Below are positions 53,958 to 63,383 of a DNA stretch of 64,000 bases, one piece after another. Source of the DNA: Telluria beijingensis (GTDB taxonomy: Bacteria; Pseudomonadota; Gammaproteobacteria; Burkholderiales; Burkholderiaceae_D); the NCBI RefSeq assembly GCF_030770395.1, contig NZ_CP132480.1:1820891-1884890 (forward strand), read 5' to 3'. How positions within the stretch are numbered: position 1 is the first letter of the stretch; every line of letters begins with the position of its first letter. The position numbers were made by a program, and so were the translations under genes. The notes below the pieces were generated by a model. It was not told where the DNA came from. It did not search any database and saw nothing but the letters and a program-made list of their open reading frames with translations.

Positions 53958-54689
53958 ATGACGCACCTACACGACCTGCCCTTTGCGACGCTGCAGTTCT
54001 ACACGACGGCGCCCTATCCCTGCAGCTATCTCGACGCGCGCCAGGCGCGCTCGCAGGTCGCCACGCCGTCGCACCTGATCAATGCCGACGTGTATTCCGA
54101 ACTGGTCAAGAACGGCTTCCGGCGCAGCGGCATCTTCACCTACCGCCCCTACTGCGACGGCTGCCAGGCCTGCATCCCGGTGCGCGTCAAGTGCGAGGAC
54201 TTCAAACCCAACCGTACCCAGCGCCGCGCCTGGAAACGCCATGGCGACCTGGTCGCGATGGTCGCCAACCTGGCGTTCTCCGACGAGCACTACGCGCTCT
54301 ACCTGCGCTACCAGACTACGCGCCACGTGGGCGGCGGCATGGACCAGGACAGCCGCGACCAGTACGCCCAGTTCCTGCTGCAGAGCCGGGTCAATACGCG
54401 CCTGGTCGAGTTCCGCGAACCCGACGGCACCCTGCGCATGGTGTCGATCATCGACGTGCTGTCCGACGGCCTGTCGTCGGTCTACACCTTCTTCGACCCC
54501 GACGTCGAGAACGCCTCCTATGGCACCTACAACATCCTGTGGCAGGTGAACCAGGCCCACGAGCTGGGCCTGTCCTATGTCTACCTCGGCTACTGGATCG
54601 AGCAGAGTCCCAAGATGGCGTACAAGATCAACTTCCGGCCGCTGGAGGCCCGGATCGACGGCACATGGGGCGTATTGCAGGCAGTGTGA
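53958..54689 (+). CDS. bpt: Aspartate/glutamate leucyltransferase (Bpt)
   Basis: Second N-end-rule transferase, related to eukaryotic ATE1, which adds Leu to N-terminal Asp or Glu. The 243-residue protein shows [20 protein letters not shown], the Cys-rich [16 protein letters not shown] and [25 protein letters not shown] lies 8 bases upstream. With aat next door, both branches of the leucine N-degron route are encoded together. Confidence 0.95.
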   Translation: MTHLHDLPFATLQFYTTAPYPCSYLDARQARSQVATPSHLINADVYSELVKNGFRRSGIFTYRPYCDGCQACIPVRVKCEDFKPNRTQRRAWKRHGDLVAMVANLAFSDEHYALYLRYQTTRHVGGGMDQDSRDQYAQFLLQSRVNTRLVEFREPDGTLRMVSIIDVLSDGLSSVYTFFDPDVENASYGTYNILWQVNQAHELGLSYVYLGYWIEQSPKMAYKINFRPLEARIDGTWGVLQAV

Positions 54690-54779
54690 TACAAGTGCTA
54701 ACAAAGTCGTCGACACTCGAATACGTGTCCGGGGGGCGCGTCACGTTAGAATGACGGGGAAAACAACATTGAGTACCCC

Positions 54780-55832
54780 ATGCCCGATAAACTCCTGTAC
54801 ACCCTCGTCCGTCCCGCACTGTTCTCGCTCGATCCCGAGGCAGCCCACAACCTGACCCTGCCCATGCTGCGCCGCGCAGCCGCGCTCGGCCTGACGGGCG
54901 CGTTCAGGAAGCCCCTGCCCGACCCGCGCACGGTCATGGGCATCACCTTCCCCAACCCGGTCGGCCTGGCTGCCGGCCTCGACAAGGATGGCGCCTATAT
55001 CGACGGCCTGGCCGCCCTCGGCTTCGGCTCGATCGAGATCGGCACCGTGACCCCGCGCGGCCAGGCCGGCAATCCCAAGCCGCGCATGTTCCGCCTGCCG
55101 CGCGCGCGCGGCATCATCAACCGCATGGGCTTCAACAATGGCGGCGTCGACGCCTTCGTGGCCAACGTCCAGGCCTCGCGCTTCTACCAGGAGCGGCGCG
55201 GCGTGCTAGGCCTGAACATCGGCAAGAATGCCGACACGCCGATCGAAAACGCGGCCGACGATTACCTGCACTGCCTGCGCAAGGTCTATCCGTATGCGAG
55301 CTACGTGACGGTCAACATCTCGTCGCCCAACACCAAGAACCTGCGCCAGTTGCAGGGCGCCTCGGAGCTGGACAGCCTGCTGTCGCAGCTCAAGCAGGAG
55401 CAGACGAAACTGGCCGACCACCACGGCCACTACGTGCCGATCACGCTCAAGATCGCGCCCGACGTCGACGGCGACCAGATCCGCGACATCGCCGGCGCCC
55501 TCCTGCGCCACAAGATCGATGGCGTAATCGCCACCAACACCACGCTCAACCGGCGCGATGTGGAGGGCATGAAGCATGCGCAGCAGGCTGGCGGCCTGTC
55601 CGGCGCGCCGGTGTTCGAGCAGTCGAACATCGTGATCCGCGCGCTCAAGGCCGAGCTGCGCGACGACGTGCCGATCATCGGCGTGGGCGGCATCATGCGC
55701 GGCCAGGATGCGAAGGCCAAGATCGCGGCCGGCGCGCAGCTGGTGCAGCTGTACAGCGGCTTGATCTACGCCGGCCCGGGCCTGGTGCGCGAATGCGCCG
55801 ACGCCCTGCGCGAGAAACCGAAAAAGAAATGA
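54780..55832 (+). CDS. pyrD: Dihydroorotate dehydrogenase (quinone), class 2
   Basis: Membrane-associated flavoenzyme of pyrimidine synthesis that passes electrons to ubiquinone. The 350 residues include the class 2 N-terminal helices ([20 protein letters not shown]), FMN-site segments ([44 protein letters not shown]) and the late [19 protein letters not shown]. The stop overlaps the start of the aldo-keto reductase gene (ATGA). Confidence 0.96.
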   Translation: MPDKLLYTLVRPALFSLDPEAAHNLTLPMLRRAAALGLTGAFRKPLPDPRTVMGITFPNPVGLAAGLDKDGAYIDGLAALGFGSIEIGTVTPRGQAGNPKPRMFRLPRARGIINRMGFNNGGVDAFVANVQASRFYQERRGVLGLNIGKNADTPIENAADDYLHCLRKVYPYASYVTVNISSPNTKNLRQLQGASELDSLLSQLKQEQTKLADHHGHYVPITLKIAPDVDGDQIRDIAGALLRHKIDGVIATNTTLNRRDVEGMKHAQQAGGLSGAPVFEQSNIVIRALKAELRDDVPIIGVGGIMRGQDAKAKIAAGAQLVQLYSGLIYAGPGLVRECADALREKPKKK

Positions 55833-56881
55833 GCCTGCCACGCAAGCAGCTCGGACGCACCGATCTCGAGGTCACCAGCGTCTGCCTGGGCACGATGACC
55901 TTCGGCGAGCAGAACACCGAAGCCGAGGCGCACGCGCAACTCGACTACGCGCTCGAACGCGGCATCAATTTTATCGACACCGCCGAGCTGTATCCGGTGC
56001 CGCCCAGCGCCGCCACGCAGGGGTCGACCGAACGCTTCATCGGCTCCTGGCTCAAGGCGCGCGGCGGCCGCGACAAGCTGGTGCTGGCGACCAAGATCGC
56101 CGGCCCGAACGCCAGCCAGGCCTGGATTCGCGGCGCCAGGCACAACGTCGACGCCGCCAACCTGCGCGCCGCCGTCGACACCAGCCTGCGCCGCCTGCAG
56201 ACCGACTACATCGACCTCTACCAGCTGCACTGGCCGAGTCGTAACGTGCCGGTCTTCGGCGCCAACCAGTTCGACCCGCGCAAGGAGCGCGACGGCGTGG
56301 CGATCGAGGACACCCTGCGCACTTTGTCCGAGCTGGTCAGGGAGGGCAAGATCCGCCACATCGGCGTGTCGAACGAAAGCCCGTGGGGCGTGTGCGAATT
56401 CGTCAAGCAGGCCGAGAGGCACGGCCTGCCGCGCATCGCCACCGTCCAGAACCTGTACAACCTCACCGCACGCGCTTTCGAGACCACGCTGCTGGACGAA
56501 GTCTGCTACCGCGAAGACGTGAGCCTGCTCGCCTACAGTCCGCTCGCCTTCGGCCAGCTCAGCGCCAAGTATGTCGACGACCCGCAGGCGCGCGGGCGCT
56601 TGACGATCTATCCGGCGACCTGGAGTCCGCGTTATCTGCGCCCGGCGGTGTTCGAAGCCTGCCGCGAGTATGCAGCGCTGGCGCGCGAGCACGGCTTGAC
56701 GCCGGCCCAGATGGCGCTGGCCTGGTGCTACTCGCGCTGGTTCATGGGCTCGACCATTATTGGAGCGACCACGCTGGCGCAGCTGAAGGAAAACATCGAC
56801 GCGGCGCAGGTCACGTTGAGCGACGAGGTGGTGCGCAGGATCGACGAGATCCACGCCAGGATTACCAATCCAGGGCAGTAA
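55829..56881 (+). CDS. Aldo-keto reductase (Tas-like)
   Basis: NADPH-dependent oxidoreductase of the aldo-keto reductase superfamily, 350 residues, starting [20 protein letters not shown]. Tetrad residues are in [13 protein letters not shown] (Asp, Tyr), [10 protein letters not shown] (Lys) and [15 protein letters not shown] (His). It most resembles the Tas group. The substrate is unknown. Start overlaps the pyrD stop by 4 bases. Confidence 0.92.
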   Translation: MSLPRKQLGRTDLEVTSVCLGTMTFGEQNTEAEAHAQLDYALERGINFIDTAELYPVPPSAATQGSTERFIGSWLKARGGRDKLVLATKIAGPNASQAWIRGARHNVDAANLRAAVDTSLRRLQTDYIDLYQLHWPSRNVPVFGANQFDPRKERDGVAIEDTLRTLSELVREGKIRHIGVSNESPWGVCEFVKQAERHGLPRIATVQNLYNLTARAFETTLLDEVCYREDVSLLAYSPLAFGQLSAKYVDDPQARGRLTIYPATWSPRYLRPAVFEACREYAALAREHGLTPAQMALAWCYSRWFMGSTIIGATTLAQLKENIDAAQVTLSDEVVRRIDEIHARITNPGQ

Positions 56882-56899
56882 GAATATCCAGTCGGGGTA

Positions 56900-56941
56900 T
56901 TGACTTCGGCAACACCTATATAATAATGAGAATTATTCTCA
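56900..56941 (+). promoter_or_regulatory. Promoter and Fur box of the FecI-FecR operon
   Basis: TTGACT (56900-56905), a 15-base spacer and TAATAA (56921-56926) overlap a perfect 7-1-7 palindrome TGAGAATTATTCTCA (56927-56941), which matches the Fur core TGATAAT-N-ATTATCA closely. Outer bases extend the symmetry (AATAA, AATTATT). Iron-bound Fur would block transcription when iron is plentiful. The fecI-type ATG is 21 bases downstream. Confidence 0.88.
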
Positions 56942-56961
56942 ATTATTGAAGGTGACCCTGC

Positions 56962-57492
56962 ATGTCGGCCCCCGACACCCTCGCCCAGCCAACGCTGACC
57001 ATGCTGTATGCCGACCACCACGGTTGGCTACACGCATGGCTGCGGCGCAAGCTGGGCTGCACCTTCACCGCCGAGGACCTGGCGCAGGACACCTTCCTGC
57101 GCCTGCTGGTGCGTCCGCGCGCGCTGGACGCCGACAGGAATCCACGCGCCTACCTCACCACCATCGCCAACGGCCTGGTGGTCGACCACTGGCGCCGCGC
57201 CGACATCGAGCGCGCCTGGCTGGCCGCCATGATGGACCGTCCCGAGGCGCTGCACCCGTCGGCCGAGCACCAGGCCATCCTGATCGAGACCCTGGTCGAG
57301 GTCGACCGCATCCTGGCCGCCCTGCCCGACAAGCCGCGCGAAGCCTTCCTGCTGGCCCACCTGCACGATCTCACTTATGCCGAAATCGGCGCGCGGTTGC
57401 AGGTGTCGGAACGCATGGTCAAGAAATACATGGCCCAGGCCATGCTGCACTGCCTGACGGCGGCGTCTTCGTTTCACGCGGCGCTGGCCTGA
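56962..57492 (+). CDS. FecI-like ECF sigma factor
   Basis: Iron-starvation extracytoplasmic-function sigma factor of 176 residues. Region 2 is visible in AEDLAQDTFLRLLVRPRALD and NPRAYLTTIANGLVVDHWRR; region 4 is LPDKPREAFLLAHLHDLTYA with EIGARLQVSERMVKKYMAQA. It lies directly behind a Fur box and ahead of fecR and the receptor gene, the standard FecI-FecR-FecA-type layout. It would direct transcription of the receptor gene when the ligand binds. Confidence 0.93.
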   Translation: MSAPDTLAQPTLTMLYADHHGWLHAWLRRKLGCTFTAEDLAQDTFLRLLVRPRALDADRNPRAYLTTIANGLVVDHWRRADIERAWLAAMMDRPEALHPSAEHQAILIETLVEVDRILAALPDKPREAFLLAHLHDLTYAEIGARLQVSERMVKKYMAQAMLHCLTAASSFHAALA

Positions 57493-57494
57493 GC

Positions 57495-58472
57495 ATGGCC
57501 GAGACCCAGGACATCCCCTACGCCACCCTCGAGCAGGCGGCCGAGTGGTACGCCACCCTGCGCGCCGGCGCGGTCGACGAAGACGAACGGCGGCGCTGGC
57601 AGGACTGGCTGGCGCAGGGCGCCGGCAACCGCCGCGCCTGGGCGCGCGTGGAAGCCATCAGCCAGAACGTCGCCATCGCCAGGCAGACGCCGGACGCCTC
57701 CAGTGCGGCCCTGCACGCGGCCAGCGCGCAGCGCCAGCGCCGCAAGCTGGTCAAGACGCTGGCGCTGGCGGCCTTCACGACAGGCCTCGGCTGGCAGCTG
57801 GCGCGCACGGAAGACGTGCAGGTGGCCTTCGCCGGCCTGGGCGCCTCGCACCGCATCGGCGTGGGCGAACGCCTTGACACGGTGCTGGCCGACGGCACCC
57901 GCATCTGGCTCGACTCCGGCACCGTCCTCGACCAGCGCTACGATGCCGCGCAGCGCCTGGTGGTGCTGCACCGGGGCGAGTTCGTGCTGCAGAGCGGCCA
58001 GGATGCCCGCCGGCCGCTGGTCGTGCGCAGCCGCCAGGGCAGCATGCGCGCGCTCGGCACCCGATTCCAGGTGCGGCAATTCGATGGCAGCACGCGCCTT
58101 GGCGTGAGCGAAGGCCGGGTCGAGGTCACGCCGTTCGACGCGCGCGGCCCCATGCTGGTCGTCGAGGCGGGCCAGGAAGTGAGGTTTACCCGCAGCGGCA
58201 TTTCCACGCCCAGCGCATTGCCGGCCGGCCGAGAGGCATGGACACGCGGCATGCTGATCGCCGAGGACCTGTCGCTGGAGGCCTTCCTGGCCGAGCTGTC
58301 ACGCTACCGGCACGGCCACCTGGGCTGCGATCCCGCCATCGCGGCGCTGCGCGTGGTGGGCGCCTTCCCCGCCCACGACACCGACCAGGCGCTCGCCATG
58401 CTCGAAGCGGCGCTGCCGGTGCGGGCGCGGCGCGTGCTGCCGTGGTGGGTCACGGTCGAGGCAAAAAAATAA
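57495..58472 (+). CDS. FecR-like anti-sigma regulator
   Basis: Inner-membrane regulator that receives the signal from the receptor and controls the FecI-like sigma factor. The ATG at 57495 is 2 bases after the sigma gene and gives 325 residues: an N-terminal cytoplasmic domain with AAEWYATLRAGAVDEDERRR and WQDWLAQGAGNRRAWARVEA, one membrane segment (LVKTLALAAFTTGLGWQLA, about residues 83-101), the periplasmic FecR domain (HRIGVGERLDTVLADGTRIW to GRVEVTPF) and a C-terminal domain with DLSLEAFLAELSRYRHGHLG. Confidence 0.93.
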   Translation: MAETQDIPYATLEQAAEWYATLRAGAVDEDERRRWQDWLAQGAGNRRAWARVEAISQNVAIARQTPDASSAALHAASAQRQRRKLVKTLALAAFTTGLGWQLARTEDVQVAFAGLGASHRIGVGERLDTVLADGTRIWLDSGTVLDQRYDAAQRLVVLHRGEFVLQSGQDARRPLVVRSRQGSMRALGTRFQVRQFDGSTRLGVSEGRVEVTPFDARGPMLVVEAGQEVRFTRSGISTPSALPAGREAWTRGMLIAEDLSLEAFLAELSRYRHGHLGCDPAIAALRVVGAFPAHDTDQALAMLEAALPVRARRVLPWWVTVEAKK

Positions 58473-58553
58473 TTCGACCGACGGTTCCCTTTTTTGCACA
58501 CCGCTCGGAAAGCAGGGTGAAGACCTTTTATCCTGCCCTTTCCGAAAGACCGT

Positions 58554-60998
58554 ATGACCTTCCGTGATCCCTCCCCCACGCCGATCGCCCACGCTGCCCG
58601 TCTGCTGGTTGCCGGCCTGCTGGCGCTCGCCGCGCCCCTCCACGCCATCGCCGCCGATACCGTCCCGGCCCAGCAAGCGGCGCAGCACAACTTCGATATC
58701 GCGGCCGGTCCGCTCAACGCCGTGCTGGCGCGCTTCTCGGCCGCATCCGGCGTGTACATCGCCGCCAATGGCGCGCTGACCGCTGGCGTCGACAGCCCCG
58801 GCGTCCAGGGCCGGTTCGCGCCTGGCGAAGCCCTGGCGCGCCTGCTGGCCGGCAGCGGCCTGCAGGCGGTGGCGCAGGGCGATGGCCGCTACATCCTGCA
58901 GGCGGCGCCCGTGGCGCCAACGGCGACGGCAGCGACGCGCGCGGCCACCGTGCCCGCGCTGCCAAAGGTGCTGGTGCGCGCCGACCGCGAACACGCCCTC
59001 GGCGACGTCGACGGCTTCGTCGCCCGTCGCAGCAGCACCGCCACCAAGACCCTCACACGCCTGATCGAGAACCCGCAATCGGTGTCGGTGATCACGGCCG
59101 ACGAACTGGCCAACCGCAAGGCCGAGACGCTCGACGAAGCGCTGCGCTACACGGCCGGCGTGACGCCGAACATGAAGCCGTGGGCGGTCGACGAATTCTC
59201 GATGCTGCGCGGTTTCGACCTGGGCGCGGCCGGCATCTTCCGGGACGGCCTGCTGACCTCGGGCCGCGCCTACGCCGCGCCGATCGAGCCGTATGGCCTG
59301 GAGCGCCTGGAAGTGCTGCGCGGACCGGCCTCGGTGCTGTACGGCCAGTCGCCGCCGGGCGGCATGATCAATGCCGTCTCCAAGCGGCCGTCGATCGACG
59401 CGGTGCGCGAAGTCGGCATCGAATATGGCACCTACGACCGCAAGCAGTTCAAGGCCGATGTCGGCGGCGCCCTCGACGCGCGCGGGGAATGGACTTACCG
59501 GATCACGGTGCTGGCGCGCGAATCCGGCACCCGCCTCGATCTCGACAGCGACGACCGCGTGTACGTGGCGCCGGCCCTGAGCTGGCAGCCGAACGCGAAT
59601 ACCCGCCTGACCCTGCTGGCCCAGTACCAGAGGGACGACCAGTCGTATGCCTGGCCCAATCAGCTGGTCAATCCCGGCCCGCTCGGCCAGCCGGCGCCCA
59701 GCGTCAACCTGGGTGGGCGCGACAACCGCTGGGAGCGCGAGAACCACGCCATCGGCTACGAATTCGAGCACCGCTTCAACGACACCTGGAGCGTGCAGCA
59801 GAACCTGCGCTATACGCGGCTGGAGCGCGACGAGACCAATGTCTTCCCGCGCGCGCTGCTGCCGGACGGCCGCTCGGTGACGCGCCTGTTCTATCCGCGC
59901 GATTCGGCCTGGCGCGGGCTGCAGGCCGACACCCGCCTGCAGGCGACCTTCCGCACCGGCGCGCTGGCCCACAACGTACTGGTCGGCCTCGACTACGCCG
60001 ACAACGAGACCACCGACGGCTACCCCTATGCGATCACGCCGATGCCGAATCTCGACCTGTACGCGCCGGTGTACGGCGGCCACGAAACCATCGTCGCCGC
60101 GCCCGCCCCACGCAACGAAATCCTGCCGCTCGAGCAGACCGGGCTCTATCTGCAAGACCAGCTGAAGTGGGACAAGTGGGTGGTCACCGCCGGCCTGCGC
60201 CACGACCGTGCGAAGAACTCGAACACGCGCGAACTGCCGGCCGCCGGCACCTCGACCCTGGCCTATCGCCAGTCGGCCAGCAAGACCACCGGCCGCCTGG
60301 GCGCCGTCTACCTGTTCGACTCCGGCTGGGCGCCGTATGTCAGCTATGCGACCTCGTTCACGCCCACCATCGGCCGCGACATCGAGGGCGAGCTGCTCAA
60401 GCCATCCACCGGCCGCCAGTTCGAAGCCGGCCTGCGCTACCAGCCGGACGATGCCAGCACCGTCTACACGGCCTCGGTCTTCAAGCTCGAGCGCGAGAAC
60501 GTGGCCACCGCCGCGCCGCAGGATCCGGCCGCCACCGTGCAGACCGGCGCCGTCGAATCGCAGGGCATCGAGCTCGAGGCGCGCACTAATCTCTCGCGCC
60601 AGCTGAGCGTGGTGGCGCAGTACACCTGGCTCGATACCGAGATCACCCGCAGCAATTACGGCGACCGCGGCCTGGGGCAACCCGGCGCGGTGAAGCACAG
60701 CGCCTCGGTCTGGACCCGTTATGACTTCAGGCTGACCGACACCGCGCAAGCATACGGCGCCCTCGGCCTGCGCTACTACGGCAAGGCGCGTTCGTACCAG
60801 GACTACGGCAACGAAGGTATTACCAACCCCAGCTTCGGTATGGTCGACGCGGCCTTCGGCGTCGAGCGCGGGCCGTGGCGCTTCTCGGTCAACGTGAACA
60901 ACCTGCTGGACAAGCAGGTGCTGCTCGATTGCGACACCACCTTCTGCTATCGCAATGCCGAGCGCACTGCCAATGTGAGCGCAAGCTATCGGTTCTGA
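58554..60998 (+). CDS. TonB-dependent siderophore receptor with signalling (STN) domain
   Basis: Outer-membrane ferri-siderophore receptor of the FhuA/FpvA/FoxA type, 814 residues. A signal peptide (LLVAGLLALAAPLHAIAA) is followed by a secretin/TonB N-terminal signalling domain (about residues 45-97, FDIAAGPLNAVLARFSAASG), a TonB-box-like KVLVRAD near residue 140, the plug (PQSVSVITADELANRKAETL; LRGPASVLYGQSPPGGMINA) and a 22-strand barrel ending in SASYRF. The STN domain signals to the FecR protein encoded upstream. The ligand is not predictable beyond a probable hydroxamate or pyoverdine-like siderophore. Confidence 0.94.
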   Translation: MTFRDPSPTPIAHAARLLVAGLLALAAPLHAIAADTVPAQQAAQHNFDIAAGPLNAVLARFSAASGVYIAANGALTAGVDSPGVQGRFAPGEALARLLAGSGLQAVAQGDGRYILQAAPVAPTATAATRAATVPALPKVLVRADREHALGDVDGFVARRSSTATKTLTRLIENPQSVSVITADELANRKAETLDEALRYTAGVTPNMKPWAVDEFSMLRGFDLGAAGIFRDGLLTSGRAYAAPIEPYGLERLEVLRGPASVLYGQSPPGGMINAVSKRPSIDAVREVGIEYGTYDRKQFKADVGGALDARGEWTYRITVLARESGTRLDLDSDDRVYVAPALSWQPNANTRLTLLAQYQRDDQSYAWPNQLVNPGPLGQPAPSVNLGGRDNRWERENHAIGYEFEHRFNDTWSVQQNLRYTRLERDETNVFPRALLPDGRSVTRLFYPRDSAWRGLQADTRLQATFRTGALAHNVLVGLDYADNETTDGYPYAITPMPNLDLYAPVYGGHETIVAAPAPRNEILPLEQTGLYLQDQLKWDKWVVTAGLRHDRAKNSNTRELPAAGTSTLAYRQSASKTTGRLGAVYLFDSGWAPYVSYATSFTPTIGRDIEGELLKPSTGRQFEAGLRYQPDDASTVYTASVFKLERENVATAAPQDPAATVQTGAVESQGIELEARTNLSRQLSVVAQYTWLDTEITRSNYGDRGLGQPGAVKHSASVWTRYDFRLTDTAQAYGALGLRYYGKARSYQDYGNEGITNPSFGMVDAAFGVERGPWRFSVNVNNLLDKQVLLDCDTTFCYRNAERTANVSASYRF

Positions 60999-61000
60999 CG

Positions 61001-62521
61001 ATGGCGGCGCCGAACGCACCCGGCCTGCGCCAGGCCATGGCCGGCCTGCACCTGTGGGCCGGCCTGCTGGGCGGATGGCTGCTGATCGCCATCTTCGTCA
61101 CCGGCGGCATCAGCTACTACCGCGACGAACTCACGCAGTGGCTGCGGCCCGAGATCCCGGCCCGCCCCGCCGCGCTCGACCAGGCCACGGCGGCGCAGCG
61201 CGCACTTGGCACGCTGGCGCGGCAAGGCGCCGGCTTTGACGAATGGCACGTCATCCTGCCCGGCGCGCGCGCCAACGCGATCGAGGTCGCATGGGAACGA
61301 GGCGACACCCGAGAACGCGCGCTGCTCGACCCGACCAGCGGCGCCCTGCTCGCCCCGCGCGCGACCCAGGGCGGCGAGTTCTTCTACTACTTTCACTTTT
61401 CGCTGCACTACCTGCCGGCCACGCTGGGCCGCTGGATCGTCGGCCTGTGCACCATCATGTCGCTGGTCGTGGTGGTGAGCGGGATCGTCATCCACCGCCG
61501 CATCTTCAAGGACTTCTTCACCTTCAGGCCGGGCAAGGGACAACGCTCGTGGCTGGACGCGCACAACGGCTTCTCGGTGCTGTCGCTGCCCTTCCACCTG
61601 ATGATCCTGTACACCGGGCTGGTGACCCTGATGTTCTTCTACATGCCGTGGCCGGCGCTGGCGGCCTTCGGTCCGCAGCAGGCGCGGTCGGAAATGGCGA
61701 AGGTCATGCAGCCGCGCTTCGACACGCCGGCGCGCAGCGGCAGCGCGGCGCCGCTGGCCAGTCTGGCGCCCTTGATGGCGCAGGCAGATGCGCGCTGGGG
61801 CAGCGATAAAGTGGGCCGCATCGTCGTCACCCATCCCGGCGACGGCGCGGCCCGCATCGCCATCGTGCGCGGCGATGGCGACCGGGTGTCGGTAGCGCCA
61901 TCCTGGCTGTTGTTCGATGGCGTCAGCGGCGCCCTACTGGCCACGCACGACAGCGCTAGCCCCGCAATACGCACCTGGGGCGGCGCTTATGCGCTGCACC
62001 TGGGCCGCTTCGCCGATCCTCTATTGCGCTTGCTGTACTTCCTGAGCAGCCTGGCCGGCGCCGCGATGGTGGCGACCGGCATGGTGCTATGGGCGGTCAA
62101 GCGCCGGCAAAAGAGTCCGCGGCCTGGCTTCGGATTGCTGCTGGTCGAGCGGGGCAATGTGGCCTGCGTGGCCGGCCTGTCGATCGCGGTAGCAGGCTTC
62201 ATGCTGGCCAACCGCCTGCTGCCGCTGGACCTGGCGGCGCGCGCTCAGTGGGAAATCCACTGTTTCTTCGCGGTGTGGGGCCTGGCGGCACTATTCGCCG
62301 CCTGCCGCCCGGCGGCGCAGGGCTGGCGCGCGCTGGCGCTCGCATCGGGCGCATTGTGGGCCAGCCTGCCGCTGGTGAATATCGTGACCACCGGCCGGCT
62401 GTTTCCCGCCTTCGACGCCGCCTTCATTGGCATGGCGGGCCTCAGCTGGCTTGTCAGTCGGCGGTGGCGATCGCCTTCTCGATATCCGCCCGCGTATAAC
62501 CCTGGGCGAAACGCTCGATGA
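61001..62521 (+). CDS. PepSY-associated membrane protein (iron-regulated)
   Basis: PepSY_TM family protein, 506 residues from the ATG at 61001, 3 bases after the receptor stop. Helices include LHLWAGLLGGWLLIAIFVTG, GRWIVGLCTIMSLVVVVSGI and several near the C terminus. The HxxW/H-rich segments (HFSLHYLP, WLDAHNGFSVLSLPFHLMIL) suggest haem or metal handling. Members of this family beside siderophore receptors are thought to reduce ferric-siderophore iron at the inner membrane; this is inferred from context. The 3' end overlaps the convergent cysB-like gene by 68 bases, where the protein tail is Arg/Pro-rich ([20 protein letters not shown]). Confidence 0.88.
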   Translation: MAAPNAPGLRQAMAGLHLWAGLLGGWLLIAIFVTGGISYYRDELTQWLRPEIPARPAALDQATAAQRALGTLARQGAGFDEWHVILPGARANAIEVAWERGDTRERALLDPTSGALLAPRATQGGEFFYYFHFSLHYLPATLGRWIVGLCTIMSLVVVVSGIVIHRRIFKDFFTFRPGKGQRSWLDAHNGFSVLSLPFHLMILYTGLVTLMFFYMPWPALAAFGPQQARSEMAKVMQPRFDTPARSGSAAPLASLAPLMAQADARWGSDKVGRIVVTHPGDGAARIAIVRGDGDRVSVAPSWLLFDGVSGALLATHDSASPAIRTWGGAYALHLGRFADPLLRLLYFLSSLAGAAMVATGMVLWAVKRRQKSPRPGFGLLLVERGNVACVAGLSIAVAGFMLANRLLPLDLAARAQWEIHCFFAVWGLAALFAACRPAAQGWRALALASGALWASLPLVNIVTTGRLFPAFDAAFIGMAGLSWLVSRRWRSPSRYPPAYNPGRNAR

Positions 62522-63383
62522 AGTGGAAGGCATACGCCCGCAAATACGAACCGCGCCGCACCGCCAGGCGCGTCACGTTCTGCGCGAACAGGTGCGACGC
62601 CTCGATCGCGCGCAGGCCCTTGTCGCGGCCATGGTCGAACGCCATCGAGGCCACGATGCCCACGCCCAGGCCCAGCGACACGTACTGCTTGATGACGTCG
62701 GAGTCCATCGCGGTGAGCACGATGTCCGGCCCCAGCCCGGCTTCGACGAACGCCGCATCGATGTGACTGCGGCCGGTGAAACCGACGTCGTAGGTGATCA
62801 GCGGATGCTCGGCCAGGTCTTCCAGGCGCAGCGGCGAACCGCTGGAGAAGATCGGATGGCCCTCCGGCGCCACGATCAGGTGGCTCCAGCGATAGCACGG
62901 GAAGGACACCAGGTCGGGGAAGGCCGACAGGCCCTCGGTCGCGATCCCGATGTCGGCCTTGCCCGAGGCCACCCATTCGGCGATGTGTTCCGGCGCGCTT
63001 TGCTGCAGGGCGATGCGCACGTTGGGGAAGGCGGCGCGGAACGACTGCACCACCTGCGGCAATGCGTAGCGCGCCTGGGTGTGGGTCACGGCCACCGTGA
63101 GCGTGCCGCTATCCTGCGCGGCGTATTCTCGGCTGGCCTGCTGCAGGTTCTCGGCTTCGACCAGCAGCTTCTCGACGATGCGCAGGATGCCCTTGCCGGG
63201 CGGCGTCAGGCCGGTCAGGCGCTTGCCGTTGCGCTCGAAGATGACCACGCCCAGTTCTTCCTCGAGCTCGCGGATCTGGCGCGACACGCCCGGCTGCGAC
63301 GTGAACAGGGCGTTGGCGACTTCGGTCAGGTTGAAGTCGCGCCGGGCCGCCTCGCGGACCGAACGCAGCTGCTGGAAATTCAT
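62454..63383 (-). CDS. cysB: CysB-like LysR-type regulator
   Basis: LysR-family activator of sulfur assimilation (CysB/Cbl type), 309 residues. The N-terminal helix-turn-helix is [20 protein letters not shown] with [20 protein letters not shown], very close to CysB/Cbl. The ligand-binding domain follows ([51 protein letters not shown]). The start overlaps the cysA stop (63380-63383), so it is co-transcribed with the sulfate transporter genes. Cbl-type function cannot be excluded. Confidence 0.92.
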   Translation of the reverse strand: MNFQQLRSVREAARRDFNLTEVANALFTSQPGVSRQIRELEEELGVVIFERNGKRLTGLTPPGKGILRIVEKLLVEAENLQQASREYAAQDSGTLTVAVTHTQARYALPQVVQSFRAAFPNVRIALQQSAPEHIAEWVASGKADIGIATEGLSAFPDLVSFPCYRWSHLIVAPEGHPIFSSGSPLRLEDLAEHPLITYDVGFTGRSHIDAAFVEAGLGPDIVLTAMDSDVIKQYVSLGLGVGIVASMAFDHGRDKGLRAIEASHLFAQNVTRLAVRRGSYLRAYAFHFIERFAQGYTRADIEKAIATAD

